A stretch of 64,000 nt of DNA, from assembly GCA_029262735.1 (NCBI GenBank), contig JAJCYY010000031.1, forward strand, positions 42,780 to 106,779, in the 5' to 3' direction. A model generated the notes under the pieces. That model was given only the letters and a program-made list of their open reading frames with translations. It had not been told where the DNA came from and made no database searches. How positions within the stretch are numbered: the first letter of the stretch is position 1; each line of letters starts with the position of its first letter. Made by a program: the position numbers and the translations under genes. Positions 62,645-64,000 of the stretch are shown one piece after another. This DNA comes from Chloroflexota bacterium. Lineage in GTDB: Bacteria > Chloroflexota > Dehalococcoidia > Lucifugimonadales > Lucifugimonadaceae.

Positions 62645-62659
62645 CACAGTAAGTCCGAG

Positions 62660-62980
62660 TCGCCCACGACCTGCCTGGTCAGGAGCGCGCCCGCAAGCGG
62701 AGCCCGGCTGCGCCCCGATCTTTTTTGGTAAGGGCGCGCCCGCAAGCGGGCACCCGGCCGCGCCCGGTCCGTGAAGCGGACGGTGCTTGCCATCCTGAGC
62801 CCGTCGAAGGGTGGCGTTGGCTAATAGCCAATCCCCTCTCCCGCTAGCGGGAGAGGGTTAGGGTCGGAGTCAGGCCCGTTTCGGCTCTCTGTCTTCCTGA
62901 CAAAAGCATTCGGAATATCCCTCAGACCGGTCTCAGGGAGATGCTGAATCGAGTTCAGCATGACAGCCTCGCACCCCTAA
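62660..62980. repeat. Intergenic repeats with two GC-rich 32-bp copies
   Basis: GCGCGCCCGCAAGCGG-type copies at 62685-62716 and 62734-62765 (49 bp apart), then CATCCTGAGCCCGTCGAAGGG (62791), a CCCCTCTCCCGCTAGCGGGAGAGGG hairpin (62832-62856) and GCTGAATCGAGTTCAGCATGAC (about 62942-62963, reverse orientation). A TTTTTT run after the first copy may help terminate the lipoprotein gene. No gene in 62645-63189. Confidence 0.65.
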
Positions 62981-63189
62981 ACAGGCACCCGCTTGCAGGA
63001 GCCCCGCGATCGGGACGAAACAGGCGAATACCTCGCCCCAAACTGCATCTCCAACCCGGTAGTTCCACACCGATCCTCCCCTCTCCCGCGCACTCGCATA
63101 TAATCCCTTGCACCCTCATCAGTGCACACCTAGTAAGACCTGCGCCCTCCGGCCACCGGAGCAGGCTCCAGGACAGCAGGAACCGGAGA

Positions 63190-64000
63190 ATGGTCTCCAC
63201 GCCCGCCGCAACCGATACCAGGCTCATGTCCCACCTGCTCAGGCGAGCGGGATTTGGCGGCACGAAGGAAGAGATTGACCACTTTTCCGAGCTTGGCTAC
63301 GAAGCCACGGTCGAGCACCTGCTGAATCCGCCCAGTGTCGAGTCGATGCCGATCGACATCATTCGGCGCTACCACGTAGACCAGTCGGACCTGCGAATTC
63401 AGCCCGCCTCCGGGTCACTCTGGATCTACCGGATGGTCACAACGAACGCGCCGCTGCTCGAAAAGATCGCCCTTCTCTGGCACCGTGTCTTCGCCACCGG
63501 CCAGACCAAGCTCATCCAGGGCAAGGTCATCGTCACGCAGATCGAGCTGTTCCGGAAACTCGGCCTCGGCAACTACCGGGACCTTCTTCTCGCCGTCTCC
63601 CGCGATCCGGCGATGATCCTGTGGCTAGACAACCAGGACAATCACAACGGCGCGATCAACGAGAACTTTGGCCGTGAGATTCTCGAGCTCTTCTCGATGG
63701 GTGTCGGCAACTACACCGAGAAAGACATCTACGAATGCTCCCGCGCATTCACCGGCTGGACCATCGCCAACGAGCGGTACAACGCGCAGAAGATGCGTAA
63801 CAACACGGCCCGTCCGTACGGCTACATAGCGTGGCAGTTCAAGTACGACGATGCTGACCACGATCACGGCGAGAAAACGTTCCTGGGCCACACCGGTGAC
63901 CTGAACGGTGAAGACGTTATCGACATCATTTGCGAGCAGCAGGCGACAGCCCGCTTCATAGCCCGCCACCTGTACCACCACTTCGTTGCTGACGAGCTTC
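63190..64000 (+). CDS. DUF1800 protein, N-terminal part (runs off window)
   Basis: ATG at 63190; open for 270 codons to the window edge without a stop. SHLLRRAGFGGTKEEIDHFS is the DUF1800 start (HLLRRAGFG), then LWHRVFATGQTKL, YRDLLLAVSRDPAMILWLDN, NENFGREILELFSMGVGNYT and SRAFTGWT, all in family order. A DUF1501 gene, the usual partner, would be expected just outside. The pair is common in planctomycetes and marine bacteria and may be secreted by Tat; function unknown. Confidence 0.9.
   Translation, partial: MVSTPAATDTRLMSHLLRRAGFGGTKEEIDHFSELGYEATVEHLLNPPSVESMPIDIIRRYHVDQSDLRIQPASGSLWIYRMVTTNAPLLEKIALLWHRVFATGQTKLIQGKVIVTQIELFRKLGLGNYRDLLLAVSRDPAMILWLDNQDNHNGAINENFGREILELFSMGVGNYTEKDIYECSRAFTGWTIANERYNAQKMRNNTARPYGYIAWQFKYDDADHDHGEKTFLGHTGDLNGEDVIDIICEQQATARFIARHLYHHFVADEL

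Overview
The window looks like chromosomal DNA of a marine SAR202-type or Dehalococcoidia-like Chloroflexota. This placement rests on style, not on a marker gene: GC-rich coding with many GTG and TTG starts, several enolase-superfamily and amidohydrolase enzymes, two RhaM-type mutarotase paralogues, many Thr/Pro-linker lipoproteins, and singly scattered housekeeping genes (recO, recR, ybaB, lpdA). No rRNA and no complete tRNA was seen.

Layout. 1-477: a more AT-rich edge holding what appears to be a retron: promoter, ncRNA bounded by 20-nt inverted repeats, and the first 92 residues of a reverse transcriptase running off the window. 481-16273: metabolic and envelope genes (class III aminotransferase, hydantoinase-like amidohydrolase, MFS, flavodoxin, hendecad coiled-coil protein, lipoproteins, metalloprotease-like lipoprotein, recO, enolase-family dehydratase, lactonase-like amidohydrolase, TM2 protein). 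16417-23912: WYL regulator, two divergent RhaM-like genes with mirrored leaders, recR-ybaB, universal stress protein, SulP transporter, EEP nuclease. 24217-31292: a surface/secretion island with a large beta-helix protein, three consecutive tail-collar (Mdp-type) proteins, a Tat-exported periplasmic-binding protein, a DUF6916-like protein and a GNAT enzyme. 31369-34912: class IV aminotransferase, a ribbon-helix-helix regulator flanked by TATGTA motifs, and an acyl-CoA dehydrogenase.

35989-46283 is a tightly overlapping minus-strand operon: a zinc-ribbon/sigma-r4-like/PTPS-like fusion protein, a PTPS-related membrane protein, an exported protein with a sorting-type C-terminus, an exosortase-like protein with Ser in place of the catalytic Cys, two membrane glycosyltransferases, and a trailing protein with two canonical C2H2 zinc fingers. 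It probably makes and anchors a surface glycoconjugate or glycoprotein. 46475-53873 mixes ordinary genes with debris: a tRNA-like fragment, a serine-recombinase tail, a frameshifted methyltransferase, and a decayed tandem duplication of the lpdA-methyltransferase segment.

54354-64000: a chemotaxis receptor with a CxxCH heme motif, a DUF3179 lipoprotein whose in-frame TGA sits exactly at the family's conserved Cys and is followed by a SECIS-like hairpin (a strong selenoprotein candidate), a second enolase-family enzyme, a D-cysteine-desulfhydrase-like enzyme, lipoproteins, and the start of a DUF1800 protein. Short dispersed intergenic repeats recur through the window and account for most gene-free stretches.
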